A stretch of DNA of 64,000 nt from an uncultured Eubacterium sp. (GCA_946555345.1 CAMNSS010000012.1:1-64000), one strand, 5' to 3'; shown: positions 17,186 to 25,521, numbered from the stretch's first letter. Translations and numbers: made by a program. Notes: generated by a model from the sequence alone, not told the origin.

Positions 17186-18172
17186 TCACCTTGCGCCCTG
17201 TTCCTGTTTTTCTTTCTGTTTCTGCCTGTGCCTGCTGTAATGTTCCAGGGCTTTGACGATATATTCCTCCCGCTTTTCCATGGGGATGCCCTTCGGGATA
17301 AGTTTTCCCACCCGTTCCGTGTGGAGTATGATTTTATCTTTCTGGTTCGGTTTTTCTTCGGACATGATTGCATAAATCACCTCGCCTGTGAGCTTTCCTG
17401 CATCCAGCATCTGACGCATGCGGATCGTCTGGGCATGGGAAGGGGTGCAGTCCTCGGCAATCATCGCGTCCAGTAACTCCCCCTGTGATTTCTCAGGAAG
17501 GTATGAGATTTCAACGGCAGGGCGCAGGGCGATTTTCCTGTCGTCAACCATGTTTAAAATGTCAGGGATCAGGTATGTCAAACGGATATATCGCCGAATT
17601 TGCTCTCTGCTTTCGCCAACTTCTTTGCTCAAAATCTCATTTGTCCTAATGCCTCGTAAATCTGACACCAGTGGTGTCAGATTATTTGACGGTCTGCCTG
17701 CTTTTCTATTCATCGCTTCAAGCCTGATGCGGTACGCCCACGCCTTTTCTGACGGCAGTATCTCATCATCATCCCTGTATTCGTTGGTATCAGTCACGAT
17801 GATATTGGCCGTGTCATCATCCATCTGGCGGATGATGCAGGGAAGTGTTTTAAATTGAAGGAGTTCCCCTATCCTTTTTCTCCGCATCCCTGCAACAAGC
17901 TCATATTTCCCCGGATGCTCCGCATCCTCCCTGGCAAGGGCAGGCTGCAAAAATCCCACATTGTTGATGCTGTCATAGAGCCTTTGAAAACTCTCTGTCT
18001 TTTCATCCACCCTGAATGGCTGTCTGCCAAGCTCGTTGCTGTGGAAATCCATAAGGTCTTCTAGGGGAATGTCCATTACTTTTTCAAGGCTTTCCTCATC
18101 CCTTATCTCCTGTGTCGTAAATATGTCATCTACCGTGGGAAGGCTGTACATGGGTTCGTTCTTTTTCACCAT
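17186..18172 (-). CDS. parB: ParB-family partition protein
   Basis: This 328-residue protein has a ParB N-terminal domain. VGFLQPALAR, YELVAGMRRKRIGELL (the usual GERRxRA box in modified form) and LPCIIRQMDDDTANIIVTDTN appear within residues 75-140. A helix-turn-helix region follows near 165-230 (LRGIRTNEILSKEVGESREQIRRYIRL, given as part of the domain). With ParA it should stabilise the excised or replicating ICE. Its start overlaps the parA 3' end by 47 bases, and the two genes form one unit. Confidence 0.88.
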   Translation of the reverse strand: MVKKNEPMYSLPTVDDIFTTQEIRDEESLEKVMDIPLEDLMDFHSNELGRQPFRVDEKTESFQRLYDSINNVGFLQPALAREDAEHPGKYELVAGMRRKRIGELLQFKTLPCIIRQMDDDTANIIVTDTNEYRDDDEILPSEKAWAYRIRLEAMNRKAGRPSNNLTPLVSDLRGIRTNEILSKEVGESREQIRRYIRLTYLIPDILNMVDDRKIALRPAVEISYLPEKSQGELLDAMIAEDCTPSHAQTIRMRQMLDAGKLTGEVIYAIMSEEKPNQKDKIILHTERVGKLIPKGIPMEKREEYIVKALEHYSRHRQKQKEKQEQGAR

Positions 18173-18956
18173 CTGCTAATACCTCCTTTGTAAAATCCAT
18201 ATATGCCCTTGCTGCTGCATTGTTCTTATCGTGTGAATAGATGCTCTCTCCCCTCCCGCTGCTTTCCGCTGCCTTTGCCGCTACTGGTATTTCTGATTGG
18301 TATATCCTGATTTTAGAACCGTAGTTTTCCCGCAGCGTCTTTCTGATGGAAGCTGCGAGGTTTGTTCTGTTGTCAACAAGGGTGATCAGTATCCCATCGA
18401 TTTTCAGTTTTGGGTTGATATGCCGCCTTACCTTGCCTATAATCTGCAAAAGCTGCGTCATTCCCTTTGCAGGAAGGAACTGCGCTTGCACGGGGATGAT
18501 GACCCTGTCTGCGGCAGATAGGGCGTTGACTGTGATCATGCCAAGGGAAGGCATACAGTCAATCAGGATATAATCGTAGTTTTTCCTGACGGCAGAGACA
18601 TACTGCTTCAAGGTTTTTTCCCTGTTCATGGCGTTGACAAGCACCATGTCCATGGCAGAAAGCTCAAGGTTTGCGGGAAGGAAGTCTACGCCTTCCTTGT
18701 GGTGAAATATCCCTTCGTTTTCTGTTAAGGGTTTATTTTCGACAATTTTGCGCATGATGCTTGCCGTACTCACATCAAGGCTGTCCGCATCCGTTATTCC
18801 AAGGCATGTGGTAAGATCGCCCTGCGGGTCTGCATCAATAAGCAAAATGCGTTTTCCCTGCATGGCAAGCCCGGTCCCAAGGTTTACCGCCGTGGTAGTT
18901 TTCCCCACGCCGCCTTTCTGGTTGCAGATGGCGATGACCTTTGCTTTAGTCGTCAT
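18126..18956 (-). CDS. parA: ParA/Soj-type partition ATPase
   Basis: This 276-residue P-loop ATPase starts MTTKAKVIAICNQKGGVGKT, with the deviant Walker A box KGGVGKTT. ILLIDADPQGDLT is the A' motif, and DYILIDCMPSLG the Walker B region. The start at 18956 has GGGGGAG 9 bases upstream and is preferred over the upstream in-frame ATG, which sits on the SD. It works with ParB in segregation of the circular ICE. The short gene before it overlaps by 11 bases. Confidence 0.92.
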   Translation of the reverse strand: MTTKAKVIAICNQKGGVGKTTTAVNLGTGLAMQGKRILLIDADPQGDLTTCLGITDADSLDVSTASIMRKIVENKPLTENEGIFHHKEGVDFLPANLELSAMDMVLVNAMNREKTLKQYVSAVRKNYDYILIDCMPSLGMITVNALSAADRVIIPVQAQFLPAKGMTQLLQIIGKVRRHINPKLKIDGILITLVDNRTNLAASIRKTLRENYGSKIRIYQSEIPVAAKAAESSGRGESIYSHDKNNAAARAYMDFTKEVLADGEKERTHVQPSHGR

Positions 18957-19086
18957 CTTCTTCATCTCCCCCAAAGCAGTGGCGTGTTGCGGTTTCTGCA
19001 AAAGCAGGGTTCTGCACCCTGTTTCCTTCTATCCTGACCACGATTACAAGCTTTGTCTGCTTATTGTTTATTTTGTTCATCATCAT
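18946..19086 (-). CDS. Short ORF preceding parA
   Basis: This 46-residue frame starts at the first of three consecutive ATG codons, with GGAAAG and GGAAGG nearby, and ends in an acidic tail that overlaps parA by 11 bases. It reads MMMNKINNKQTKLVIVVRI and so on. I recognise no family, though its position recalls small transposon-encoded proteins of Tn1549 elements. The terminator of the surface-protein gene ends 7 bases before its SD, so parA expression seems to depend on readthrough. Confidence 0.45.
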   Translation of the reverse strand: MMMNKINNKQTKLVIVVRIEGNRVQNPAFAETATRHCFGGDEEDDD

Positions 19087-19112
19087 TTTTCTTTCCATCC
19101 TTCCCAAAATGT

Positions 19113-19140
19113 AAAAAGGGCCACACATTCTGTATGGCCC
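19113..19140 (-). terminator. Intrinsic terminator behind the surface-protein gene
   Basis: On the minus strand GGGCCATACA pairs with TGTGTGGCCC (10 bp including a T-G pair, 3-base loop) and is followed by five T (19117-19113). It starts 11 bases after the adhesin stop and ends 7 bases before the SD-like GGGAAGG of the next ORF. Confidence 0.75.
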
Positions 19141-19151
19141 ATTCTATGGCT

Positions 19152-21827
19152 TTACTTAAAAAAGCCGTCTGTCCCTTTCGTCCCCTGCTGGGTATCTTCC
19201 CTTTGTTTTTCAAGGTGCTTCTTTCTGTATAATATTTTTGCTACAATAACGGCAGACAGGATCAGGAGCAGGGCGGCAATGATGACAATGACAGGGATTT
19301 CATCGCCCGTTTTAACGACATTTTGGGTCACCTGCTCTTTTTCCGGCTGCTGCGGCTCATCCGATTCTGGCTCGTCCGGCGTTATGTCCGTATCGGAAAT
19401 ATCATTCGTAATAGTGCCGAGATGAATGACTTTGCCATTCCTGCTTACCTTTATGGTCACATTCTCGATCAGGTCATGCCCCGTATTGGCTTCACAACGC
19501 ATTTCATCAAGTGTGTATGTGCCGTAAGGAACAGCTCCAAGCGTGTCGTTTACTTCCGCCATGCTGCCAGATTCACCAAGTCCAAACCATACCCCTGCTG
19601 CATCATCAAGATCTTTTTCTGTTATGGCATCCATTGCAAGCAGTTTATCATTGGCGTTGGTATTTGCTGTATGCTTGTTCCACCCGCTGGCAGTGGAGGC
19701 ATAGCCGTTATCATCAGTTACAATGACGTGGCATTCTTTTGTTACTGTATTTGTAAGCTTAAACGGGATGCCCGGCATTCGCTTCATGCTCCCGTCTTCC
19801 ACTTTGATAAACTCCAGGTCTCCCCGCACAACAGAATTCTTGAATACCATGGCTGTGCCTTCCCTGTCCGCCGCCACAATTTTTCCATGTTCCCTAATCT
19901 CAAAGGTTTTAGCCTTGCCGTCTGTCAGAAGATAGGTCTTATTGGTCTTTGTCTCCTTGATCTCATACGTCCCATATGGAAGGAAATCGTCAGGCGTTTC
20001 CACCGTATAGGCTTTCTTCCCTTCATTCCATGCACTCGTAAGAACCGTTATCGCTTCATCGGGCGCATATTCTTTGCCTCCTGCGATAACAGGTGCCTTG
20101 CTCTTATTCGTGATGGTAAATTCTATGCCTGAAAGTTTGCTTCCCGCCCCTGCCGTGCTATGGTTTCTGCCTGCAAGGGCTTCGGATTTGCCAAGCTCCC
20201 TGTCCCACTTTTCGACCTGTACGCCGCCTCTTATCACGTCATTTATAATTGGCTCTTTCGTCATATCCACGATCTGCCCGTCAATGCGGATGGAAAAATC
20301 CCTTTCAAGGATTCCTTCATTCAGGTATCCTTCCGGCACTTTCGTTTCTGCGATGGTGTACTCCCCATATGGGAGGCAGTCTTCTGCTGTCTGTGCCACA
20401 CCATCCTTGTCCGTCGTAATGACTTTAACCACTTCATCTTTTGCATGCTCTTTTCCATCGACAAATACAGCATTCTCACTCCTGTTTATGATGGAAAACT
20501 CAGCTCCCGCAAAAGTAGCGTCACCTTGGCTATTTTCCGCTGTCTGCATGTCGTTCTTTCTAATCTTGATGCCGCCACGCTTTACGTCTTCTTTATGGAC
20601 AGGAATATTATATGTGTGTACGCCTTCAAGCGTCCCTTCCGGCGTAATCTGCCGGACATGGAGCGTGTTATCAAGAAGGTATCCTTCCGGTGCTTTCGTT
20701 TCTTGGATGGTCATCGTCCCCAGCGGAAGCGTCACTGCACCGCTGCTTGCATGATAGAACGGGTCTCCTTTGACAAGCAAGCTTTCTGTCAGCATTGTTT
20801 TTCCGTTTTCGTTGGTTTTTATTACCCAGCTCCTCGTCGGTGTGATATTATTGAAATTAGTGGATGGGGTATAGTAGCCGTCATAGTATCTGACTGTGTA
20901 CTCCGCCCCTGACAGGCTGGCACTGCCCTGTGGCAAATTGGATGCAGACCAGCTTTCATGGGTATCCCCATCTACTTTATAAACGACAGCCGCTGCTGGG
21001 TCGCCTTGCGGTTTTTCCGTAACCGCCTGTGTTACTGTCTGCGGCGAATTAATCGTGACCCCATATGATCTGGCATCAAGGGCATACCCCTTGCTTGCGG
21101 ATATTTCCCTCAGTGTATAATTTCCATATGGGATATTATCAAGCACTGCCCTTCCATTTTCATCCGTGACAAGAGTCCCGATAAGCGTGCTTCCCTGATA
21201 AAGCCCGTATTTCGCCCCAGCAAGCGAATAACACCCGTTTCCATCCGTGATGTCGGCATTGGCTGATGATTTGATGATGGAAAGCGAGCCTGCAAGCTGC
21301 AATCCCCTGTAGACCCGGTATCTGTCGCAGTTCTTATCTGCATCAGGCCACGACATCCACTCCTGGAGCGTCGGCGAAGAAACAACCCCCACAGATGACC
21401 TGGCATGGTATAAAATTCCCCCTTCGCCTAATATTGCACAATGCGTACCATCTGATCCGTCACTGAATATGACGATGTCTCCCGGCTTCATGTTTGAAGA
21501 AACGCCTCCCGATGTCCCTTCCGCCACTTTTGTGATTCCTGCATCGACTAGCTTCTTTTCCAGCCCTTCCACTGGGGAATTGTCCCCCCAGTCAACGCCA
21601 TAGGCATTCTTTAATGCCCAGTACACAAATCCTGTACACCTTCCTGCGGCTTGGTAGCTTGTGCCAAGCTTTGTCTTCAGTATAGGTTCAACCTCGCCCC
21701 ATGCTTTATTTGCGACAGCCGTATCCGATGCTGCATATACATTTTCTACATTTATCCCCTGTGTGACCACTGCGCCTGCAAGCAGCATAAAGCTTAACAT
21801 AAATGCAAATAGCTTTTTTCTTTTCAT
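19152..21827 (-). CDS. NlpC/P60-like and SpaA (Cna-B) repeat surface protein
   Basis: This 891-residue protein has a signal peptide (KRKKLFAFMLSFMLLAGAVV, cleavage near residue 33). An NlpC/P60 or CHAP-like region follows, with the likely catalytic pair Cys64 (AGRCTGFVYW) and His129 (DGTHCAIL). Behind it are several SpaA/Cna-B type repeats marked by PYGNYTLREI, LPLGTMTIQETKAPEGYLL, LPYGEYTIAETKVPEGYL and similar. Near residue 840 comes VVKTGDE, a hydrophobic helix and a basic tail, which resembles a sortase signal but lacks a clear LPxTG. It could weaken peptidoglycan or act as an adhesin during mating. It has a strong SD (AAAGGAGG), and its ATG overlaps the stop of a 25-codon ORF (TAATG). 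Confidence 0.85.
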   Translation of the reverse strand: MKRKKLFAFMLSFMLLAGAVVTQGINVENVYAASDTAVANKAWGEVEPILKTKLGTSYQAAGRCTGFVYWALKNAYGVDWGDNSPVEGLEKKLVDAGITKVAEGTSGGVSSNMKPGDIVIFSDGSDGTHCAILGEGGILYHARSSVGVVSSPTLQEWMSWPDADKNCDRYRVYRGLQLAGSLSIIKSSANADITDGNGCYSLAGAKYGLYQGSTLIGTLVTDENGRAVLDNIPYGNYTLREISASKGYALDARSYGVTINSPQTVTQAVTEKPQGDPAAAVVYKVDGDTHESWSASNLPQGSASLSGAEYTVRYYDGYYTPSTNFNNITPTRSWVIKTNENGKTMLTESLLVKGDPFYHASSGAVTLPLGTMTIQETKAPEGYLLDNTLHVRQITPEGTLEGVHTYNIPVHKEDVKRGGIKIRKNDMQTAENSQGDATFAGAEFSIINRSENAVFVDGKEHAKDEVVKVITTDKDGVAQTAEDCLPYGEYTIAETKVPEGYLNEGILERDFSIRIDGQIVDMTKEPIINDVIRGGVQVEKWDRELGKSEALAGRNHSTAGAGSKLSGIEFTITNKSKAPVIAGGKEYAPDEAITVLTSAWNEGKKAYTVETPDDFLPYGTYEIKETKTNKTYLLTDGKAKTFEIREHGKIVAADREGTAMVFKNSVVRGDLEFIKVEDGSMKRMPGIPFKLTNTVTKECHVIVTDDNGYASTASGWNKHTANTNANDKLLAMDAITEKDLDDAAGVWFGLGESGSMAEVNDTLGAVPYGTYTLDEMRCEANTGHDLIENVTIKVSRNGKVIHLGTITNDISDTDITPDEPESDEPQQPEKEQVTQNVVKTGDEIPVIVIIAALLLILSAVIVAKILYRKKHLEKQREDTQQGTKGTDGFFK

Positions 21828-21904
21828 TAAAGACCTCCTTTGTTTTGAGTTTCATTTTCCCTGCTCTGTGTGCCTTTCAAGCACGGTGCCCTGATCATTT
21901 TCAT
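21827..21904 (-). CDS. 25-residue leader ORF coupled to the surface protein
   Basis: The ATG at 21904 has a strong SD (AAAGGAGG, 21910-21917) and opens a 25-codon frame beginning MKMIRAPCLKGTQSRENETQ. Its TAA shares one base with the ATG of the adhesin gene (TAATG), and the adhesin SD lies inside the leader's last codons. This is a typical translational coupling arrangement. The peptide has no recognised family and may act only in cis. Confidence 0.55.
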   Translation of the reverse strand: MKMIRAPCLKGTQSRENETQNKGGL

Positions 21905-21925
21905 AAAAGCCTCCTTTAGGGCAAT

Positions 21926-21952
21926 AAAAAAGGGCAGTAACTCCTACTGCCC
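21926..21952 (-). terminator. Intrinsic terminator between methylase-like gene and leader ORF
   Basis: On the minus strand GGGCAGTA, a 5-base loop and TACTGCCC form a perfect 8-bp stem followed by six T (21931-21926). It lies 18 bases after the stop of the methylase-like gene and ends 8 bases before the SD of the leader ORF. Confidence 0.8.
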
Positions 21953-21970
21953 AAATAAATTGCTATTCTG

Positions 21971-22651
21971 TTATTGGTTATCTGTCTTGAAAAGTCCTGC
22001 GTTCTCTGCTGCGTATGCGATATACTCCGGTGTATAAAATATTTGTTCCTTCTGGAGCGGCTTTTCATCAAAGAAATCCCCATGCGAAATAATTGCTTTT
22101 ACCCCTAGTAAAGAAAGCTGCACATAAGCCATATATACACAATTTATGTCAATATCCTGCGCCATTACAAATACCCTGTGCCTGTAGTCAAGACCTTGCT
22201 CCTTTATCGTTTTGAGTACCCTGATCGTAATGCTCCCTGAACCGCAGCATGGCTCTACCAAATTGATGGGTTTATCATCTTCAATACTATAATCAACCCC
22301 AAGACCTGCCAGGAGGTTTCCTGTATGGTCCGGCGTAAAGAATTGTTTCAAGTTCGCATCATTTGCGCCAATGCTGCAATATATTTTTCCAAGAACATCG
22401 CACACCGTATCCGTTAGTTCATCTTTTAGGTAAACCATGGACGTGACAAATTTCCTCTGCGCTTCATGCCCATATCTTGAAATGAGCATTTGGTATTTGT
22501 TTTCCCTTTGCATCCATGTTTTTCTGCGGTATATGTCCACGGAATTGGTGATGTTGATTGCCATGATCGCAATCCAATCGCAAAACACTTGCATAAGGTT
22601 TCTGTTGCTCCTGATTGACTGGAGTACCTCTGTAATTTTTTTCCCATCCAT
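21971..22651 (-). CDS. Orphan N6-methylase-like protein without NPPY motif
   Basis: This 226-residue protein has a clear S-adenosylmethionine binding motif I (INLVEPCCGSGSITIRVL near residue 135) and the helical N-terminal region seen in HsdM-like proteins (LKQFFTPDHTGNLLAGL). The expected catalytic NPPF/Y is absent. After ISHGDFF the chain runs into YTPEYIAYAAENAGLF and ends, as in other small ICE methylase-like proteins. It may bind DNA or SAM without methylating. The ATG at 22651 follows the stop of the preceding gene directly and has GAGG 8 bases upstream. Confidence 0.7.
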   Translation of the reverse strand: MDGKKITEVLQSIRSNRNLMQVFCDWIAIMAINITNSVDIYRRKTWMQRENKYQMLISRYGHEAQRKFVTSMVYLKDELTDTVCDVLGKIYCSIGANDANLKQFFTPDHTGNLLAGLGVDYSIEDDKPINLVEPCCGSGSITIRVLKTIKEQGLDYRHRVFVMAQDIDINCVYMAYVQLSLLGVKAIISHGDFFDEKPLQKEQIFYTPEYIAYAAENAGLFKTDNQ

Positions 22652-22653
22652 TT

Positions 22654-23271
22654 CTATCGCCTCGCTCCGCATCCGCATCTATGCCCTACGACAACTGTTT
22701 TTTTCACTGTTTCATATTCATACCTGATAAATACATCCGTGGAATATCCCATGCAGTTTGACCCTAAAATATGTTCTTCAGCATATCCTGTTACATCTTT
22801 ATTGCAGGTATTGCATTTGTCGCCGTATACAGCCCTTTTTTCTTGGACTTCCTGCAATTCCACGATTGGCTCCCAAATATGCTCATGGATTGTCTGCGGG
22901 CTTTCTTTCGTGACTTCCTGTCTTCCCTGTCCGCTGCTTGTACCATTTCCTAGGTTGCGGCTTTGAAAACCAGTGGAAGCTGTTGCGCTTTCCTGGTTAT
23001 TGGATGCAGCATCCTCTGTGTTTCCCCTTGCCTTCTGTCCTTTTTCCAATTTGCCTGCCGCCATACGCTTTCCTTTTTCCTGCCCTTTTTCTTCTGTCAC
23101 ATCTTTGTCTCCTGCTTCCGTTTCCAATCTGCCATGTTTCTCTGCCCCCGCTTTGGCCTGTGCCGTTTCCGGCTGCACTGCCAGGCATATACACGCCCCG
23201 CCAATAAGGGTTGCGATGCAGCATATCACGACCATTAATTTCCGCTTTTTCATGAACTCCATAATTTTCAT
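22654..23271 (-). CDS. Membrane-anchored protein with zinc-ribbon-like C-terminus
   Basis: This 205-residue protein has an N-terminal hydrophobic anchor (KLMVVICCIATLIGGACICLA). A long charged and polar linker (residues 35-120) follows. The C-terminal region begins HEHIWEPIVE and contains CNTCNKDVTGYAEEH, a later Cys-Met-Gly-Tyr and a final CGCGARR, which looks like an extracellular metal-binding module found in many Clostridia. It ends 2 bases before the start of the methylase-like gene. The function is unknown; possibly an envelope accessory of the ICE. Confidence 0.6.
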   Translation of the reverse strand: MKIMEFMKKRKLMVVICCIATLIGGACICLAVQPETAQAKAGAEKHGRLETEAGDKDVTEEKGQEKGKRMAAGKLEKGQKARGNTEDAASNNQESATASTGFQSRNLGNGTSSGQGRQEVTKESPQTIHEHIWEPIVELQEVQEKRAVYGDKCNTCNKDVTGYAEEHILGSNCMGYSTDVFIRYEYETVKKTVVVGHRCGCGARR

Positions 23272-23401
23272 GTCCCTTTTCCTCGCTTTCCTATTTCAAA
23301 CTTTATAGAATTAATATCTTCTGATAATACGATATAATAAAATGTTTTTAGCGGCAAAGGTACGATTATTATCTGTCATAACATGATTTGCAATTAAAAA
23401 T

Positions 23402-23429
23402 ATTCCATTTACAATAATGTAAATGGAAT
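23402..23429 (-). terminator. Perfect hairpin behind the truncated carboxypeptidase
   Basis: ATTCCATTTACA and TGTAAATGGAAT form a perfect 12-bp stem with a 4-base loop. On the minus strand it is followed by ATTTTTAA, so it can act as an intrinsic terminator, though its GC content is low. It is the only structure I find in the gene-free stretch 23272-23575, which is otherwise AT-rich and presumably contains the promoter of the gene ending at 22654. Confidence 0.55.
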
Positions 23430-23575
23430 GCTCGTCGTTATGATTTTATAAATAATCATTATATATGTTACCTTTCGTTATGAAAACTCGATAACCTCTC
23501 CTGAAACATCGCTCCTGCCTAATGCTACATCTGCATCATTTCATTAATCGACCAATTGGGAGAAGTTCTTATCTC

Positions 23576-24085
23576 CTAAATTGCTTCCCAATTATACGCC
23601 ACGCACCCATCATTGGCGCTTACCATGATAACGCCTTTCAAAAGCTCTTCAACGGTATGCTGTTCCCCCGGTTCCATGTACATCTGGCTTCCGCCCATGC
23701 TGGCGGCCCTTTCCGAAATGACTACTTCATCGTCCAGTGCGATTTTTCCCGATTCACAGCCTTCCAGCACAAGCAAAAGCGTCATCACCTTCGTCACCGA
23801 TGCTGGCGGCAGATGTTTCTTTTCGTTTTGTGCAAAAAGCACCTTGCCGCTGCTGCCGTCTATCAAAATTGCCGACTTCGCTTTTATTTTTAACGCTTTT
23901 CCATTCCCGTCATCATCCTTTACCGCAGTTGGCTTGCTGGTGATCACGGCAGTATCGTCCACGATCGTAAGGCTCCGCTCCTCCGGCTGGAATTGCTGGA
24001 TGCCCATGAACCCAACTGCCGCCGCAACGAGTACGGCTACTGCACCGCACAGCGCCTTTTCCCACTTCTTTAATTTTCTTTTCAC
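23576..24085 (-). pseudogene. D-alanyl-D-alanine carboxypeptidase (DacF type), 3' half missing
   Basis: Starting at the GTG at 24085 (GGGAGG upstream), the 169-residue product has a membrane anchor and the front half of a class A penicillin-binding carboxypeptidase. SAILIDGSSGKVLFAQN, the SxxK box PASVTKVMT and the SxN box in GVIMVSANDGCVA are all present. Immediately after this the similarity ends, six unrelated residues follow and the frame stops at 23576. The KTG motif and about 200 residues are missing, and no other frame restores them. The break near 23597 therefore looks like a deletion or recombination junction. It lies in the ICE flank. Confidence 0.75.
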
Positions 24086-24185
24086 GAAAAAACCTCCCTT
24101 CCCCTTCAATGTATGCTTACACCGAAGGAAAAAGAAGGCTGCTTCCTTGATTTATCAATTCCGTTATCCCCTGTGCCAATTCCGT

Positions 24186-24320
24186 TATTTTCCCGCTGCT
24201 TCCTTGTCCCTGCATTTTTTGATTAACAGATAGCCCAGCGTCATATCGATCGCCCACAACGTCAAATAAATACCGCTGACCACCTTCGCATGTTTTTTGT
24301 AATTCCAGTTTTTAAACATC
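24186..24320 (-). CDS. 44-residue small membrane protein
   Basis: An ATG at 24320 with a very strong SD (GGAAGGAGGG, 5 bases away) opens a 44-codon frame with a single hydrophobic helix (VVSGIYLTLWAIDMTLGYLL) and charged ends (FKNWNYKKHAK at the front, KKCRDKEAAGK at the back). The SD, the helix and the lack of overlap with other genes support it. I recognise no family. Confidence 0.55.
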
Positions 24321-24393
24321 GTTTCCCTCCTTCCGGCGCCGCAAAACAACGCTTCAACGTGCGTCTGTTATAATCAGCATACGGCTTACATGG

Positions 24394-24654
24394 TTAAACA
24401 AGCCGTCCCCGTTGAAACGGATTTCCCTGTTTTCTTGCCTTCGTTTCTTCATGCAGTTCTTTCGTTTCCTGAACAAACTGCTTCGCTTCCAGGTATGATT
24501 CAAACCAGTCATTGTAGGTATCACAATTTGCCGTACTCTGATAGGTTGCCTGCGGAATCCTGTAATCCTTGACATTCGCGCTTATGGCAGCGGACATTCT
24601 TCCGTCGCTATAGAACCTGCTGGTTACGCAGTAATACGTCTTTAATCGTGCCAT
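24394..24654 (-). CDS. Small conserved-type ICE protein
   Basis: This 86-residue protein begins MARLKTYYCVTSRFYSDGR and contains ANCDTYNDWFESYLEAKQFV, a pattern I have seen in small proteins of Tn1549-like elements of gut Firmicutes. There is no signal or membrane segment. If this assignment holds, the ICE extends at least to this gene, and its end lies in 24655-24891, a stretch in which I see no gene and no obvious direct repeat. The function is unknown. Confidence 0.6.
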   Translation of the reverse strand: MARLKTYYCVTSRFYSDGRMSAAISANVKDYRIPQATYQSTANCDTYNDWFESYLEAKQFVQETKELHEETKARKQGNPFQRGRLV

Positions 24655-24891
24655 GGCTCAAACCTCCTCATCGATTAATTATACTGGTTTTTCTTTTTAC
24701 ATACAAGAAAAAGCAACAATATTTCACGCCATTTTCATCCACAGGAAAAACAAAGCCCTTCAAATGTGGAAAAATATTCCTCATCAATTAAAACGAGCAA
24801 AAATGAACGCCCTGCTATTGAATTTCATAAAAATATATGGTAAAATATTCAAAATTAAACTTGTGTTTTCACATAGAAAAGGATGTATACC

Positions 24892-25497
24892 ATGACGCCA
24901 ATTTCCTTTTACCAACAATCTATCAATCCGTATCCGTTTCAATCCGGCCGATTCGCCGGAGCGGTGCGGACGCCTGTAAACGGCCAATCGCTTAACACAG
25001 CGGATAGCAGCCAGCAATTTCCAAATGCGGCGGGAATCCAGCAAAATAGCGCTGAAAAAGCAGCCGGATACCCTGCAGCCGGACAAAAAAGCAGCCTTGC
25101 AGAAAACAGAAGCATCCTCGGCAAGCGGGTCGAAAACGAAGAGTGCCAAACCTGTAAATCGAGAAAATACAAGGATGGCTCAAACGATCCCGGCGTTTCT
25201 TTCAAAACAGCCACAAGCCTCAGCCCGGAAGAAGCAGCCACCGCAGTCAGATCCCACGAAAACGAACATATCGTGCGGGAACAGGCAAAGGCGGAACGCG
25301 AGAACCGTGAAGTCGTAAGCCAGTCCGTTACTTATCAAACTTCTATCTGCCCGGAATGCGGCCGTCCATATATTTCCGGCGGTACGACCCGCACCGTTAC
25401 GAGATCCGCAAGCGAAACTGCAAGCCCGCTTGCACAAAAATTTCAAGCAGGGCTTAACGAAGAAATCAAAGGAAAGTTCTTTGATATGACTGCATAA
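24892..25497 (+). CDS. SprA-like putative metalloprotease
   Basis: This 201-residue protein has a disordered Gln/Ala-rich first third. The conserved core begins ECQTCKSRKYKDGSNDPGVSF and includes AVRSHENEHIVREQAKAERE (an HExxH-like zinc site, H-E-N-E-H), YQTSICPECGRPYISGGTTR and a polar end. This is the layout of the SprA-related family found in many Clostridia; its peptidase activity is predicted, not shown. The ATG at 24892 has AAGGATG 6 bases upstream. It is the first gene outside the ICE and, apart from gdhA and a small regulator, one of few plus-strand genes. Confidence 0.7.
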   Translation: MTPISFYQQSINPYPFQSGRFAGAVRTPVNGQSLNTADSSQQFPNAAGIQQNSAEKAAGYPAAGQKSSLAENRSILGKRVENEECQTCKSRKYKDGSNDPGVSFKTATSLSPEEAATAVRSHENEHIVREQAKAERENREVVSQSVTYQTSICPECGRPYISGGTTRTVTRSASETASPLAQKFQAGLNEEIKGKFFDMTA

Positions 25498-25521
25498 CCA
25501 TGCTGATGGTTTCGCATTTGC

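Noticed and set aside
24156..24192. Near-repeat of AATTCCGTTAT in two copies
   Set aside because: Short, imperfect and with no symmetry; likely chance or slippage.
24655..24891. ICE attachment site
   Set aside because: I looked for a direct repeat or tRNA end that would mark the junction and saw none; the other end of the element is outside the window, so att sites cannot be paired.
24653..24895. Plus-strand open frame of 80 codons before the SprA-like gene
   Set aside because: AT-rich, no SD, no domain; it covers the leader of the next gene.
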